Notes: a model not told the origin generated them from the sequence alone. 14,519 bases of DNA from an uncultured Desulfuromonadales bacterium (GCA_947259685.1 CAMYNC010000168.1:5003-19521), one strand, 5' to 3'. Shown: positions 7,131 through 14,519, counted from the first letter of the stretch. Numbers and translations are program-made.

Positions 7131-8835
7131 AGATGCGGATGCGCTGCCGGCGGATCGACGCATCGAAACCCTGATAGCTTTGCCTGGCGGCCTGACGGAT
7201 TCGGACAAATGAGTCGTACTGTTGTTGCAGTTGGGCGATGTCCAGGCTCAGATCGTTCAGATTCTGGTGGGCTTCGGTCAGGCGTCGGTCATAGTCAGTT
7301 CGGATGTTCCAGTCCAGCACTCCTCTCAGCCGCTGGATCCGGACTTCAACATCGCGGGAAATATCACTCCCCTCGGCACTCAGCGCCTGTTCAAGCAGGG
7401 CCATGCGTTCCCTGAGGACCCTTTCTGTCGCCGTGGCCAGGTATTCAGGCTGCGGCGCTACCAGCTGGGTCTGCAGGCGCTGTTCGATATGTTCCCGCTG
7501 TTCCAGACGCAAGCGCATCTGTGAATCGAGTTGCCGGAATTTATTGTCGATCTCGGGCAGCAGCGGCTGGTAATAGGCCCGGCGCTGCGCGATAATCTCT
7601 TCGAAGGCATTCAGGTCCCCGCTCCAGCGTTTAAGCTTCCGGCGTAACTGCTCCAGGTCGAGATAGTTTTTCAGCGATTCCTGGAAATCGTGCGAGGCCA
7701 GCAAATCGAGCAGGTAGTAAGTTTCGGGCGCCTCTGGCAGGTTGCGCAACTTGACCACCCAGTTGGCGTCCTGCTTCAGCTCTTCTCGCACCAGAGCCCG
7801 GAGGAATTGACCTTCGCGAATACTCTTGATCGAAGCACCGAGTTTGTCGATTTCCCCGCCGAAGGCTTTCAGGGCGCTGCCGTAAAGCAATGCCGCCTGG
7901 CTGTGGATTCCCAGTTTTCCGTAGGCATAGGGGACAGCGAGCATCGCTTCCTGCACCGCGAGGTCGGTCACCTCGCGCTCGAACAGCAGGCTCCAGGGGA
8001 CCAGGGCCTGTTCGAAGCGCTCCGCAGAGGCATCGGCCCACCCTGAACCGAGGAGTGCCCGGTTGGAGAAGGGTCCCTCAAGGCGGACCCGGTCGAGAGC
8101 CTGTTTGGCGCCAGCGAAATTGCCATCGCCCAGCAATTTGTCGCCGAGCACCAGGTTCGACTTATCCTTGATCGCCTGAGTAACCGGGCTATCGCTGACA
8201 ATCTGGCCGCTGAGATCGAAATGTCGGCGGCCCTCTTGTTCTTCGCCAACTCTGAGCAAGGCAATCCCGAGGTTGTAGCCAGCAAAGCCGGCCAGACTCT
8301 CCACATCCTCAAGCTCCTTCAGAATGCTTACCGCCTCGGCGTTACGGCCTGTCGCCATCAAGACCTGCGAGCGCAAAAATGCCAGATCGTCACGAAGGTC
8401 CTCGGGAACGGTTCCGCTGATCCGCTCCAGGGCGTGCAGGGCATTGACCGGCTGATCTTTCTGAAAGTAGATCCGTGCCAAACGGTAGATCGCCTCGTTG
8501 CGGACCTCTTCGGCCACATTGCCATTGATAACCGCAGAGATGGCGCGCCCGGCGCGCTGGTGCATCCGGTAGGCCAGCTCGAAGTCCCCTACGGCGAATT
8601 CGGCCAGGCCGATGTGCTGAAACAGGGAGTCAAGTTGCGGCTGGTCAAGCTGGTGGTGCTGCTCCAGTTCGCTATCGAGCCGGGCAATCGCCTCAAACCA
8701 CTCTTGCTGGAAAGCGTAATAAAGGGTCTCCCCGAAATAGAGATCCCTCAGCTCTGGCGGAGCGGTGGTCCTGGCGGCCAGCGCAGATGACGCCAGCAAC
8801 CAGAAGCTTGTCAGAAAAGCGATCAGCCGGAACAT
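7075..8835 (-). CDS. Exported TPR/coiled-coil protein with probable 3' frameshift
   Basis: A 586-residue exported protein. A signal peptide (MFRLIAFLTSFWLLASSALA) has a type I cleavage site ALA-A at ~20. Residues ~30-330 form TPR-like hairpins (FFEAIARLDSEL-type helices, EAIYRLARIYFQKDQPVNALHAL, GFAGYNLGIALLRVGEEQEGRRHF). The C-terminal half (~380-565) is charged and helical, with coiled-coil character (REHIEQRLQTQL, LNDLSLDIAQLQQQYDSF). It is probably a periplasmic scaffold next to the large TPR lipoprotein. AGGTAGG precedes the ATG, and the gene starts three bases after the previous stop. Oddity: the final residues GKPGQGAFRHGGQL look non-native. One frame over, from 7130, the DNA encodes a convincing continuation ending in an ATGA overlap with the next gene. 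The intact product would be ~601 residues. Confidence 0.88.
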   Translation of the reverse strand: MFRLIAFLTSFWLLASSALAARTTAPPELRDLYFGETLYYAFQQEWFEAIARLDSELEQHHQLDQPQLDSLFQHIGLAEFAVGDFELAYRMHQRAGRAISAVINGNVAEEVRNEAIYRLARIYFQKDQPVNALHALERISGTVPEDLRDDLAFLRSQVLMATGRNAEAVSILKELEDVESLAGFAGYNLGIALLRVGEEQEGRRHFDLSGQIVSDSPVTQAIKDKSNLVLGDKLLGDGNFAGAKQALDRVRLEGPFSNRALLGSGWADASAERFEQALVPWSLLFEREVTDLAVQEAMLAVPYAYGKLGIHSQAALLYGSALKAFGGEIDKLGASIKSIREGQFLRALVREELKQDANWVVKLRNLPEAPETYYLLDLLASHDFQESLKNYLDLEQLRRKLKRWSGDLNAFEEIIAQRRAYYQPLLPEIDNKFRQLDSQMRLRLEQREHIEQRLQTQLVAPQPEYLATATERVLRERMALLEQALSAEGSDISRDVEVRIQRLRGVLDWNIRTDYDRRLTEAHQNLNDLSLDIAQLQQQYDSFVRIRQAARQSYQGFDASIRRQRIRISAALGKPGQGAFRHGGQL

Positions 8836-8838
8836 GGC

Positions 8839-9247
8839 CTACCTGTCATTAAAGGTTATTCCCTGGTCAGCCAGGGAAATTTCAACGAAACGGGGCCCGA
8901 CATCCTTCAAAACCTTGAACGTTTCCGAGCGCTCAATAGCACTCCCCCCTTTGGAGATGCCGCTGATGCTCACCTGCACGGCATGCTCGCCGGTTTTGAC
9001 ATTGCCGGTATAGATCCGCTGAACACCACCCATCCGGAGTGCTTCCAGCTCCTTGAAGGGACGGATAGAGCAGCTTCTCTTCCAGCTGGCTCAACTCCAC
9101 GGCAATGGCAATGACATCACTCTTGATCTCCTGAACCTGTTCATCGAGACCCTTGATCTGTTCCCTGGTGACATCCTGTCCGTAGGCGGCACAACTCCAG
9201 ACACAGATAAAAAATCCGATAACGACCGCTTTCAAAATTTTGTTCAT
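8839..9247 (-). pseudogene. Disrupted small exported coiled-coil/beta protein (internal deletion with frameshift)
   Basis: The 5' half starts at ATG 9247 (GGAAGG site upstream) with a signal peptide (MNKILKAVVIGFFICVWSCA, cut before AYGQD) and a coiled-coil helix ending SQLEEKLLYPS. There the frame fails. The next frame, from 9060 to the TAG at 8841-8839, reads FKELEALRMGGVQRIYTGN and on to SLADQGITFNDR, clearly coding and ending just before the next ATG. From memory, homologues clustered with ExbB/ExbD and TPR genes read LEExLLFPS, then ~35-40 residues with a beta strand (roughly VFLS...LDS...LDD), then YTxxExxALxxGGVQRLYxGN. Here the two halves abut directly, so a segment seems deleted, not merely shifted. 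Such homologues are often mislabelled as AraC-family regulators; the signal peptide argues against DNA binding. As written, the product would be a 100-odd residue truncated protein. Confidence 0.72.
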
Positions 9248-9303
9248 TTCTGCAACCTTCCAGTTAAGCATTTGGTTCAAGCAAACCCTTAATTCTCGCC
9301 GTG

Positions 9304-12300
9304 CTAAAACTTCCCGACCAGGTTGATGAATAGTCCCTGGTGCTGGTAGTCCAGTTGGGTCAGATCATCGGAAAAATCGGCGAAGTTATAACCGACCCCC
9401 AGCTTGACGTGATTGCCCAGGTGACGGTAGAGCGCCAGCAACGCCCCGCTTCGGCTGTCCTGCGCATCGGTCAGGTCAAGCATGCGCTCTTCCAGCAGCG
9501 CATCCCAGCGATGCAGGAAATGCCAGTCCGCGCGGACGACATACAGATGGGCGCGACTGTCGAAGAACTTTGCGTTTTCCCGATTCTGGGCCACCTGGCC
9601 ATGCCGGTAGGCGTACTTGGCACCCAGTGTCCAGCGGGAGCTGAGGTCATAGCTCAGATCCACCGCGCCGATGTGGCTATCCTGGATAAAGTTGGTATCG
9701 CTTCCTGCTGCGTCATCGGTCGCTGGAAGATTGCGAAAATAGGTGTATTTGAGCAGGACATTCAGGCGGTCGAAACGGACCGGACGATAGGCATAGCCCA
9801 AGACCGCTTCGGTATAATCACCGTCATAGGATTCACCCAGCGAACTGTCGCTCTTTGAATAGTTGAATTTGCCGACAATTCTCCAATCGGGAGTCAGTTG
9901 AAACTTAAAACTGTTCTTAAACAGCCAGGTGGTGCGTTTAGAGTAGCTGAAATCGGTTTGCTCGGTTTTGTCGAACCTGTATTCCAGGCCGCTGGCGAGT
10001 GACAATCGGTCGAAACCGTAGCCGACGCTGACTCCCACCGCGGTACGCTCCAGTTCGGCCGCTGTCTCGGGATCCTTGAGAGTGCCTACCGCGAGATTTG
10101 CGCTGAAATTGAGCCGATCGGTCGGCGTCAGTTCCACGCCGGCGGAATGCACCAGGCCGGTGGGGACGTCGCCATGGGTATACTGCTCTTCCAGGTAAAC
10201 ACTGGCACTGTCCGAATAACGGCTGCGGAAACCGGAGGTCATACTGCCTTTCCTTGAAAGCAGGCCGTTGTCGGAGCGTTCCTTCTCCAGGGTGTAGTTG
10301 GTATACAGGGTGGTCCGGTCGCTATAGAGATACTCGGTACCCAAGCTGGCTGCGCTACCGAGATCCCCATCGGAAACCTCGCCGAGCAGGGTGAACCGAT
10401 CGGTCAGACGCCAGCTGCCGCCAGCGCCGATCCGGCCGTTGTCCTCGCGGTCGTCGGTTGCCTCAATAGTTTCCTGGACGAACCCGTAAGCCGTCCAGCG
10501 ACTGTGCGAATCGTAGCTCACCCGCACCACGCCATCGGTCCGTTTTCCCTCTTCCTGGGTCGCGGGCACGACCGCTGAGTTATCCTGTCGACGATCGGCC
10601 CGCACCCCCGAACTCAAGGTCCATTTCTCACTCAGCTGGTAATCGACATTCAACTCGCCGGACTCGGTCTCGAGCCCCTCGGACTGAACCTGCTTGTCCA
10701 GCTTCAGGAGTCCCAGCCAACGCTCGCTAACCGGCAGCTCTATCGTTCCACCATATTGGGTGATATCTTCGGCCGTAGCCTCCCCGGGTGCCGAATAGCC
10801 TGCGCCAAGATCCTGCAGGTAGAAGGTCAGACGGCCGCGCCAGCTTGCGACGATGTCATCAAAAGCGACGCTCCCATCAACGCGGTAGGCGGTGGCCTCC
10901 TCTTCGTCGTTGCCAGCAGGGTCAGCGTCACTGAAGCTGTAACCGCTATCGTTGGAAGAGGTGGTATCCACACCCGGGCCACTTGTTCGACCGACTTCAA
11001 GCTTGAGCCAGGACGCAGAGGACTTGCGCAGGGTCAGATCAACCCCTCCCAGCTTGTTCTCAATATCGGCTTCTTCCCCCCAACCGGCAGTCACTCCCAA
11101 TTTAACCTGGTCATTGAACCAGTAGTGCACCCTGCCGCCGGTCACCAGCGTGTCCGGATCATCGAAGCCGGGGGTGTATTCGTAGCGGACCACAAGATAG
11201 GCCGGATTGCCGCTGAGGGAATCGGTTTCCACCAGCAGGTTGTCATTTGCCGTTGTCGGCAAGACTTCCGACAACAGGATACGCCCCTGGAGGTAGTCGA
11301 TATCGTAATCGAGTTCCGCCGTCAGGTTCTTGACCCCCAGGACAATCCCGGAATCCTTGTCGCGCACCTCGATGCGGATGTTCTCCGAACCCTGCAGAAT
11401 ATCCTGTTGGCGCAGATAGAAGAGGGAGCCACCCGAGCCGAGAAACTCATCGCGCTCAGCAACGGTACCCGGATCCGCGGCGAACCCGTCCAACAGCAAC
11501 CGCGGCTCGCCGAAACTGGTGCTGTCAAGGGTTTGATAATGCAGGTTGGTGCCATACAGCTCACGGTCGATTTGCGCCAGATCGTTATCCAGATAGCCGA
11601 TCTTGAAGTTCCCCCAGAGTCCGTAGTTCTCCTGCTTTTTCAGTTTGAGATAGAATTTGCCTCTGGTCGGCGCAGTTTCCACCAGGGTGCTGTCGTCGCC
11701 GAAGGTTGGGTAATGATAATCCGGATCCAATCTGCGAAACTGCGCAGCGGTCGACTTGTCCATAAAATTGGAAAATAACTCGTCCAGCGGCGCTTCTCTG
11801 GTGTCTGCACTGGCCGTCAGCGACCAACCGTTATCAAACTTGCCGCTGGTATAGAAAGCCAGGCGTCCCTGGAAACTCAAGTCTTCGCTGTAGCGAGAGT
11901 TGTCCGGGGAGAGAAGCTTGGCCGGCCCGTTGGTTTTGTTCGCTGAAAGGGTCGAGTCGGCGATTCCCACGCTGAACCAGTCGCTTTTGCCCAGCGCCAG
12001 GTCACGCATGAACAGCTCGCCATTGCCCGATTGATCGAGAACGGCAACTTCAACGGTGTGCAGGCCCTCTGGAAGGATTTCTTCGGCAACGAAATTCCCT
12101 TCGTCATCCACCGGTACCGCATAGCCGGCCAGCCAGACGTCGTGACCGTCGGGAATTTTTTTACCATGGGCTTGAACGGTCCCGCCGCGAAGCGGGATAT
12201 TGCGCCTGGCGATCCGGCTTGCACCGTAACCGGCCAGCAATTCTGCAGCTGGATTGGCAGCGACAACGATCGGATCAACCTGATCGATCACCCACAATGG

Positions 12301-14400
12301 CTGTGGAGTCGTTTCATCGAAGTGAGCCTTTTCATCATAAACGCGTACCAGGTATTTCAAGCTCCGTCCGGGAGCGGAATAGGTCTCAAAATCAGGCTGC
12401 CAGTCCGCCTGGCCGGCAGCATCCAGCTCGATAACCGCCAGAGGCGTATCGCGAACCGATTGTTGCTCATCGAAGACCCTGACCTCGGCCCGCTCGATAA
12501 AACTGCGATAGTTGGTATAGAGGCGGAAATCGACCCGGTTTTCGGCAAATGGCGTCTCTGTAACGTCCCGATAACGGACTGAACGCGGCCAGGCGGTGAC
12601 ATTCAGGCGCGGTTCCAGCCTGAGACTGTCGTGTTTTAAGCGGATCTGGGCCTGCTCCAGCGCCAGGTCGGTGCAGCGCTGCACATCCGGGATGCTTTTG
12701 CCGGGGTCATCGATCGGTTTACCGTCAACCGTGATGCGCATCAGATTCAGGGCAAAGGGATTTTCCGTTGTCACCTCGCGCACCAGACGGGTGATCTCCA
12801 CCCCGTCAAAGTCATCCAGAACGGCCAGGTCATCGTAAACAACCTGCACTTCGACCCGTGAAATATCGGTTTCCATAAATCCGGCGTTGACCACATCGTC
12901 GGTCTGAAGATAACCGCGCCCCTCGAATTCGGCCTGTGCTTCCGGCAGACCCAGCTTTTCGCTGACAACCTGCTTGGCCCGGCCGGCCCGCACCGTCGAC
13001 CAACCGATATCGTCCCCATAGACTGCAGCGGTACGGCGATTGAGCCGTTCGCTGCTGGCATAGCCGACAAACCGCAGCCGCACATTGTCCTGGTCCGCAA
13101 CCTCGGACATTATCTGGCGCAAGCGTTCAATGGTCCTGGCAGGAACGACCGGTTGTCCGTTTTCGAACAGGATCGGATCGATGCCGCCAAAGGGTGAGTC
13201 GTAAACCCGGGTAACGGTTTCGGCGCCGGCGGCATCGGGACAGATTTGCGGCTCGTCAGGCAGCTCCTGGAGGGAATCGTCGTGCCAGAATTCCACTTCG
13301 ATGCGCCGATTCAGCGCTCTGCCCTTCGGCGTATCATTGGTTGCTGCAGGTCGCGTTGCGCCCTTACCTTCGCTGTCAACGGCGCCATTCGGCAAGGCGA
13401 GCGCCTCCTGAACGGCCAGCGCGACACGCCGCGCGACAGCTTTCGAGAAACCGAGCTGGGTCCCGTAAATCCGTTTCTGGCGTCCGGCCAGGGGGGTGTT
13501 GTCGGTATAGGCGATAAACTTGACCAGTAGATTCTCTTTCCCCTGAAGATTGTTCCAGGACTGCCTGACCTGCTGCAGAAAAGGCTCTGGAACGCTTAGC
13601 GTACCTTGGTCGTAGTGCAGCGGCGCAATCAGGTTTTTTACCCGGGCACGGCGCGCATGCCCTTGTTTGTAGCGCAACTTACAAACGGTCTCAGTCCGGC
13701 AGACCTTGATGCGGCTCACCTCGCGGGGGAGAATGACTTCTTCTTCGACCAATTTTTCGCCGATTTCATCGTACCAGACCTCTACTTCCACTCGCCGATT
13801 AAGCGCCCGCCCCGCATCGGTGGCATTACTGGCCACCGGCCTGCTGGCGCCCATTCCTTCATAGGAGATCGCTTCGGCAGGGAGGTTCAGCGCCTGCTGG
13901 CAATATTCTGCAGTGGTGCCCGCCCGCTCCCGGGAAAGCCCGATATTGTCGCCATAGAGACCCTGTAATGCATTGCTGAGTGGCTGGGAGTCGGCGTGGC
14001 CGACAAAATGAAGACGGACATTGACCCGATCGCGCATGCTGCTGAGAAGATCGCGCAGACGGCTGAGATAATCCTCCGGGATCTCTGCCTTCCCTTCGGG
14101 GAAGCGGATCGGGGGAACCTGGTTGGCAAGCTTGACGGTTTTGAAACCCTGGATAACCACCTGGCGGACCTCAACCTGATCGCCCTGATCCTCGTCAAAT
14201 ATGGTGGGATCGAGGGTCCAGGGAGTGAGGGTGCGGTCGGTGGGCAGATGCCTTTCGGTTGCTTCACCGTACCAGGCCGCCTCCCGAACCCGGACGTCGG
14301 ACTCGGTTCCAGGCAAGTCTGTTTTGGCGGCTGCGAAGGCAATTGCTTCGACCGCAAAAATCAGACTCAAACAGAATATGGCGATACTTCGACTTTTCAT
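9304..14400 (-). CDS. Giant outer-membrane protein: triple OmpA-like domains plus C-terminal beta-barrel
   Basis: A 1698-residue exported protein. A signal peptide ends near residue 24 (AFAAA). Three OmpA/MotB-type domains follow at ~95-210, ~258-375 and ~407-524, each with the repeated core YGDNIGLS / YGTQLGFS / YGDDIGWS. The first two end in ALNRRVEVEVW and ALNRRIEVEFW. Such domains bind peptidoglycan in the periplasm. Residues ~600-800 look like Ig-like beta modules, and ~840-1698 is a long run of alternating beta strands with many Tyr/Trp/Gly, ending in INLVGKF with a terminal Phe, the outer-membrane barrel signature. An in-frame TAA sits directly before the ATG, fixing the earliest start. 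Upstream bases lack a clear ribosome site. It is the first gene of the operon seen here. The domain calls are firm; the function as wall and membrane anchor, or pore, is inferred. Confidence 0.92.
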   Translation of the reverse strand: MKSRSIAIFCLSLIFAVEAIAFAAAKTDLPGTESDVRVREAAWYGEATERHLPTDRTLTPWTLDPTIFDEDQGDQVEVRQVVIQGFKTVKLANQVPPIRFPEGKAEIPEDYLSRLRDLLSSMRDRVNVRLHFVGHADSQPLSNALQGLYGDNIGLSRERAGTTAEYCQQALNLPAEAISYEGMGASRPVASNATDAGRALNRRVEVEVWYDEIGEKLVEEEVILPREVSRIKVCRTETVCKLRYKQGHARRARVKNLIAPLHYDQGTLSVPEPFLQQVRQSWNNLQGKENLLVKFIAYTDNTPLAGRQKRIYGTQLGFSKAVARRVALAVQEALALPNGAVDSEGKGATRPAATNDTPKGRALNRRIEVEFWHDDSLQELPDEPQICPDAAGAETVTRVYDSPFGGIDPILFENGQPVVPARTIERLRQIMSEVADQDNVRLRFVGYASSERLNRRTAAVYGDDIGWSTVRAGRAKQVVSEKLGLPEAQAEFEGRGYLQTDDVVNAGFMETDISRVEVQVVYDDLAVLDDFDGVEITRLVREVTTENPFALNLMRITVDGKPIDDPGKSIPDVQRCTDLALEQAQIRLKHDSLRLEPRLNVTAWPRSVRYRDVTETPFAENRVDFRLYTNYRSFIERAEVRVFDEQQSVRDTPLAVIELDAAGQADWQPDFETYSAPGRSLKYLVRVYDEKAHFDETTPQPLWVIDQVDPIVVAANPAAELLAGYGASRIARRNIPLRGGTVQAHGKKIPDGHDVWLAGYAVPVDDEGNFVAEEILPEGLHTVEVAVLDQSGNGELFMRDLALGKSDWFSVGIADSTLSANKTNGPAKLLSPDNSRYSEDLSFQGRLAFYTSGKFDNGWSLTASADTREAPLDELFSNFMDKSTAAQFRRLDPDYHYPTFGDDSTLVETAPTRGKFYLKLKKQENYGLWGNFKIGYLDNDLAQIDRELYGTNLHYQTLDSTSFGEPRLLLDGFAADPGTVAERDEFLGSGGSLFYLRQQDILQGSENIRIEVRDKDSGIVLGVKNLTAELDYDIDYLQGRILLSEVLPTTANDNLLVETDSLSGNPAYLVVRYEYTPGFDDPDTLVTGGRVHYWFNDQVKLGVTAGWGEEADIENKLGGVDLTLRKSSASWLKLEVGRTSGPGVDTTSSNDSGYSFSDADPAGNDEEEATAYRVDGSVAFDDIVASWRGRLTFYLQDLGAGYSAPGEATAEDITQYGGTIELPVSERWLGLLKLDKQVQSEGLETESGELNVDYQLSEKWTLSSGVRADRRQDNSAVVPATQEEGKRTDGVVRVSYDSHSRWTAYGFVQETIEATDDREDNGRIGAGGSWRLTDRFTLLGEVSDGDLGSAASLGTEYLYSDRTTLYTNYTLEKERSDNGLLSRKGSMTSGFRSRYSDSASVYLEEQYTHGDVPTGLVHSAGVELTPTDRLNFSANLAVGTLKDPETAAELERTAVGVSVGYGFDRLSLASGLEYRFDKTEQTDFSYSKRTTWLFKNSFKFQLTPDWRIVGKFNYSKSDSSLGESYDGDYTEAVLGYAYRPVRFDRLNVLLKYTYFRNLPATDDAAGSDTNFIQDSHIGAVDLSYDLSSRWTLGAKYAYRHGQVAQNRENAKFFDSRAHLYVVRADWHFLHRWDALLEERMLDLTDAQDSRSGALLALYRHLGNHVKLGVGYNFADFSDDLTQLDYQHQGLFINLVGKF

Positions 14401-14424
14401 TTAGTGGCTTCGACTTTTCATTTA
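14387..14424 (-). repeat. Two 17-bp direct repeats (period 21) across the start of the OmpA-barrel gene
   Basis: The 17-mer CTTCGACTTTTCATTTA (plus strand) occurs at 14387-14403 and again at 14408-14424 with four bases between. On the minus strand each copy contains AAATGAAAAGTCGAAG, so the start codon and the first codons of the gene are duplicated exactly 21 bases upstream. It looks like a recent tandem duplication. Confidence 0.9.
14401..14421 (-). other. Possible upstream minigene MKSRSH created by the duplication
   Basis: The upstream copy of the start reads ATG followed by five codons and TAA (product MKSRSH), and the TAA directly abuts the ATG of the 1698-residue gene. The only ribosome-like site (CAGGTAA) lies before the upstream ATG, with short spacing. 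Ribosomes could start there, stop, and re-start on the main ATG. Whether it is translated is unknown. Confidence 0.3.
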
Positions 14425-14519
14425 CCTGAATCAGTGAGGTTCCCGACGGCGAATAGCGCAAGTCATTGAATTGCCTAACCGCCTCAAAAATCGCCGCTGA
14501 ACCTATGGGTGCAGCTCAG
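14425..14519 (-). other. Upstream segment, no gene or promoter identified
   Basis: These 95 bases precede the operon. I see no confident -35/-10 pair, hairpin or operator. One frame is open from a TGA at 14518-14516 and reads like protein (FEAVRQFNDLRYSPSGTSL), so the stretch could be the degraded or frameshifted end of an upstream gene. This is only a hint. Confidence 0.3.

Noticed and set aside
9040..9070. Programmed frameshift as explanation of the split small gene
   Set aside because: There is no slippery heptamer at the junction, and the joined product would still lack a segment expected in the family, so deletion fits better.
8839..9247. Transcription regulator (AraC-like) call for the small disrupted gene
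   Set aside because: The protein has a signal peptide and no helix-turn-helix; that label for related proteins appears to be a propagated error.
9248..9303. Terminator or promoter between the OmpA-barrel gene and the next gene
   Set aside because: The 56-base gap shows no inverted repeat with a T-run and no convincing promoter; the genes are treated as co-transcribed.
10756..11778. Long plus-strand open frame (340 codons) opposite the OmpA-barrel gene
   Set aside because: Antisense to continuous beta-barrel coding sequence, no domain or signal and no clear ribosome site. Treated as a shadow.

Overview
The window is one compact operon read entirely from the minus strand, so transcription runs from about position 14400 down to position 1. 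It contains no RNA genes, CRISPR arrays, insertion sequences or plus-strand genes that I can support. The genes encode a double-membrane (Gram-negative) envelope machine: lipoprotein signal peptides, an outer-membrane beta-barrel with OmpA-type peptidoglycan-binding domains, TPR (tetratricopeptide) scaffolds and a proton-driven ExbB/ExbD/TonB-like motor. GC content is moderately high, Shine-Dalgarno sites are good and genes overlap tightly. The gene set fits a desulfuromonad or related deltaproteobacterial lineage best. A gammaproteobacterium with the homologous cluster is possible. The taxonomic call is inference only.

Layout in transcription order: (1) a 1698-residue outer-membrane protein with three OmpA-like domains, Ig-like beta modules and a C-terminal beta-barrel (14400-9304); (2) a small periplasmic coiled-coil/beta protein that appears broken by an internal deletion with frameshift (9247-8839); (3) a 586-residue exported TPR/coiled-coil protein whose last ~30 residues appear to be in another frame (8835-7075, probably originally to 7032); (4) a 1090-residue TPR lipoprotein (7035-3763); (5) a short TPR lipoprotein (3773-3087); (6) a 105-residue exported protein of unknown function (3045-2728); (7) an ExbB/TolQ/MotA-family stator protein (2728-2075); (8) an ExbD/TolR-like protein lacking the usual membrane Asp (2072-1575); (9) a second ExbD/TolR-like protein that has the Asp (1578-1084); (10) a TonB-like protein with a cytoplasmic coiled coil, one membrane span and a Lys/Pro-rich periplasmic arm, of AgmX/PglI type, cut by the window edge (1072-1).

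How they probably work together: ExbB plus the two unlike ExbD proteins would form a proton-powered inner-membrane motor. The TonB/AgmX-like protein would carry force or a signal across the periplasm. The TPR lipoproteins and exported TPR proteins would form a periplasmic and outer-membrane scaffold. The giant OmpA-barrel protein would anchor the assembly to peptidoglycan and the outer membrane. The part list resembles the Myxococcus Agl/Glt trans-envelope motor (AglQ with two TolR homologues AglR/AglS, TPR Glt proteins, TonB-like GltG/GltJ, OM barrels), but no function has been shown here and no cargo is identifiable.

Three local lesions or rearrangements lie in the promoter-proximal half: a 17-nt direct repeat (period 21) across the start of the first gene, a deletion/frameshift in the second gene, and a one-base frameshift at the end of the third. 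They may reflect operon decay, phase-type variation or sequence/assembly error.
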